The notes under the pieces: model-generated
Told to the model about the DNA's origin: nothing
Seen by the model: only the letters and a program-made list of their open reading frames with translations
Database searches by the model: none
Source of the DNA: Candidatus Melainabacteria bacterium
Lineage (GTDB): Bacteria; Cyanobacteriota; Vampirovibrionia; Obscuribacterales; Obscuribacteraceae
Reading direction: 5' to 3'
NCBI GenBank assembly: GCA_003963305.1
Contig: RXJR01000036.1
Span: 1 to 64,000, forward strand
Length of the DNA stretch: 64,000 nucleotides
Program-made: the position numbers and the translations under genes
Part shown: positions 62,135-64,000 of the stretch, one piece after another
Layout of the letters: every line of letters starts with the position of its first letter
Numbering within the stretch: the stretch's first letter is position 1

Positions 62135-63967
62135 TTGAAGAGGCGATTCTCACTATTTTCAAAGGGCGTACTGCTGGTAGCAGTACCAGTTTTGTTCGAG
62201 ATATTGTTTGTAGTCAGTTTGTTCTTACTGGTTGTCCAATCGCAACAACAGGCCCTACAACGAGCCCACATTCTTTCGAACTTTCAAGAAATTGCAGCAG
62301 CATCATCAGATGGCTACCTGGCTATTTTTTCTTCCATTTCTTATGCCACACTGCCGACCAAACAGTCTTTTGATGACTACAACAACGCGCGCAACAAATA
62401 CATTCAGCACGTCAAATCGATCCAAAACATAAGCTCGCATCCGCTCACGATTAAGAGTGTAAAAGCAGTTACTGATGCATCGAAGATAGCTCTCAGTCTT
62501 CTCGACGAAATAGACCTGAAAGTACAGCACAATGATCTGGCTATCTATGAAGGATTTCAGTACAGTCGTCGCGCCATGCAAATCGCAAAAGAATTAAAAG
62601 CGCAATTGACAAACTTTCGAACCGAATATCAGAACGCACTAATTGAAAGTGACGAGGAAGCAGCACGGTTTCAGGCGCTGCTTCAAAATTACGTAATCGG
62701 GGGCATTCTCGGCAGCATCGTAATTGCATTCGGACTATGTTTCTACTTCAGCAAATCAATCGTTGCGAGGCTCAAGATCGTCAAAGACAACAGCGTCCGC
62801 ATAGCCGCCGAAGCGCCGCTAAACAAACCAATCTCCGGCAGCGATGAGATCACCGATCTCGACAAATCAATCAGAGGAATGTCTAAAATCATTTCGGAAA
62901 CAAGGGAAAGTGAAAGAGCAGTACTCGAAAATGCCTCCGATATCATTTGCACCATAGACTCCCAGGGCAGATTTTCGTCGATCAACCCCGCATCCTTACG
63001 AATCTGGGGTTACGATCCAGACGATCTGCGCGGGCGCCGGTGCGTCGACGTTCTCGCCGAAGATAGCAAGACTTCACTTCCTTCAAACAAAGAGGCGCTT
63101 GCTGCACATCCAGGTGGGCAGTTCGAGAATCGCATTATCGCCAAAGATGGAACGCATCGAGACATGCTCTGGTCTGTGCAAAAATCAGAAGACGAACAAT
63201 CGATGTTTTGCGTTGTTCATGACATCACCGAACGAAAAGAAGCTGAACGCTTCAAGCAACAATTGACCGCCGTCGTCAGTCACGACTTGCGCACCCCGCT
63301 CACCTCGATGCAGGGCGCTCTCACGCTTTTGGGCATGGGCGCACTGGGCGAACTACCCGAAGCAGCAGCGAAGAAGATTCAAATTCTCGATTCTGAGATC
63401 GTTCGGCTGATTGCTATTACGAATGATCTTCTGGAAATGGAAAGCCTCACTTCGGGCAAACTCGAACTCTTCATACGCGAAACAGATCTGGCAGATCTGC
63501 TCGAGCGCTGCAAAGACTCAGTGGAAACGTTTGCCGAGCAGCACGGCGTTAAAATCGTTACGGCTTCAACGGATCTGGTTATAAACACCGATGCAGATCG
63601 CTTAGCCCGTGTTCTTATTAACTTGCTCGGTAACGCGATCAAATTTTCACCGGCGGGAGAAACTGTATATGTCGACGTGAATGCTGCCGAAACGGACTTA
63701 GAAATATCCGTTACAGACCACGGCAGAGGTATTCCTGATGGCTATCACGAAGTGATTTTCGAACGGTTCAAGCAGGTCGAAGAAGCAGATGCAAAACAGA
63801 AGGGCGGCTCTGGTTTGGGACTGGCAATCTGCAAGTCGATAATTGAACAACTCGGCGGCACAATCGGTGTGGAAAGTACATTAGGAAAAGGAAGCCGCTT
63901 CTGGTTCAAGCTTCCCCTTACTTGTCTGACAGAACATCCAAAAGCAAGCCGCGGTCAGGTCCACTGA
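62135..63967 (+). CDS. PAS histidine kinase, intact
   Basis: 610 residues, TTG start with GGGAAG about 5 bases before. TM1 about 11-33, a periplasmic helical domain, TM2 about 186-208, HAMP, one PAS domain (about 265-375), DHp with H383 in VVSHDLRTPL, and a complete ATPase domain (NLLGNAIKFSP, VTDHGRGIP and GGSGLGLAICKS). Its membrane part and PAS closely resemble the two altered kinases at 48768 and 50917, so the three are paralogues and this one shows the ancestral active form. No response regulator lies next to it within the window. Confidence 0.95.
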   Translation: MKRRFSLFSKGVLLVAVPVLFEILFVVSLFLLVVQSQQQALQRAHILSNFQEIAAASSDGYLAIFSSISYATLPTKQSFDDYNNARNKYIQHVKSIQNISSHPLTIKSVKAVTDASKIALSLLDEIDLKVQHNDLAIYEGFQYSRRAMQIAKELKAQLTNFRTEYQNALIESDEEAARFQALLQNYVIGGILGSIVIAFGLCFYFSKSIVARLKIVKDNSVRIAAEAPLNKPISGSDEITDLDKSIRGMSKIISETRESERAVLENASDIICTIDSQGRFSSINPASLRIWGYDPDDLRGRRCVDVLAEDSKTSLPSNKEALAAHPGGQFENRIIAKDGTHRDMLWSVQKSEDEQSMFCVVHDITERKEAERFKQQLTAVVSHDLRTPLTSMQGALTLLGMGALGELPEAAAKKIQILDSEIVRLIAITNDLLEMESLTSGKLELFIRETDLADLLERCKDSVETFAEQHGVKIVTASTDLVINTDADRLARVLINLLGNAIKFSPAGETVYVDVNAAETDLEISVTDHGRGIPDGYHEVIFERFKQVEEADAKQKGGSGLGLAICKSIIEQLGGTIGVESTLGKGSRFWFKLPLTCLTEHPKASRGQVH

Positions 63968-64000
63968 ACTGCGCTAAAATGCGCAACGTATTAACGTGAG

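Noticed and set aside
1-64000. Cyanobacterial HIP1 octamer (GCGATCGC) enrichment
   Set aside because: I noticed several CGATCG-type hexamers but no exact GCGATCGC octamer while reading, so it does not support placement within photosynthetic cyanobacteria; I did not count systematically.

Overview
The window reads as a bacterial chromosome segment of roughly even GC content, densely packed with genes on both strands. Its content (an envelope with large polysaccharide and O-acylation loci, TPR-rich proteins, a cyanobacteria-like chemosensory operon with a CheA-receiver hybrid, a TM2/zinc-ribbon protein, and a SNF2/SWIM pair) suggests a non-photosynthetic relative of the cyanobacteria (Vampirovibrionia/Melainabacteria, perhaps Obscuribacterales). 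That placement is inference: no rRNA, tRNA or ribosomal protein gene is present, and I saw no photosynthesis gene. Many genes start with TTG or GTG, several in TTGA stop-start overlaps.

Layout. (1) 1-4.3 kb: a 20-bp tandem repeat at the left edge, a membrane-anchored degenerate receiver, a pterin dehydratase coupled to a zinc-ribbon/TPR/TM2 protein, and a HAD phosphatase. (2) 4.6-18.5 kb: a complete chemosensory block in two adjoining operons (cheW, cheR-TPR, cheW, MCP, cheA-REC, cheB, response regulator; then PAS-REC-Hpt, Hpt, and a membrane coiled-coil/TPR protein). A GATATC-centred repeat lies before, between and after these operons. (3) 18.7-21.0 kb: an HtrA-type protease and a stand-alone Clp N-domain protein. 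(4) 21.0-42.9 kb: a large glycan locus with two GT4, five GT2, two GT39-like membrane transferases, three Gfo/Idh/MocA oxidoreductases, a NodB-type deacetylase, two methyltransferases, a Wzx-like flippase and a UDP-galactopyranose-mutase-like flavoprotein. (5) 43.0-47.2 kb: an MBOAT acyltransferase flanked by two paralogous SGNH-type proteins, probably an extracellular glycan O-acylation set. (6) 47.4-54.6 kb: a disordered protein, two response regulators, a TPR protein and two convergent PAS histidine kinases. (7) 54.9-64.0 kb: SWIM plus SNF2 helicase, a secreted calpain-like protease, an alpha/beta hydrolase and an intact PAS histidine kinase.

The most unusual signals are these. The convergent kinases at 48.8-53.1 kb have complementary lesions: one keeps the phospho-accepting His but has a decayed ATPase domain, and the other keeps the ATPase domain but has Asp in place of the His. 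The GATATC repeat is confined, as far as I can see, to the chemosensory block. Two neighbouring glycan genes end in unrelated tetrapeptide repeats built from 12-bp tandem DNA repeats. A secreted calpain-fold protease and a methyltransferase with a 16-His insertion also stand out. All function calls rest on motif reading only; no database search was run.
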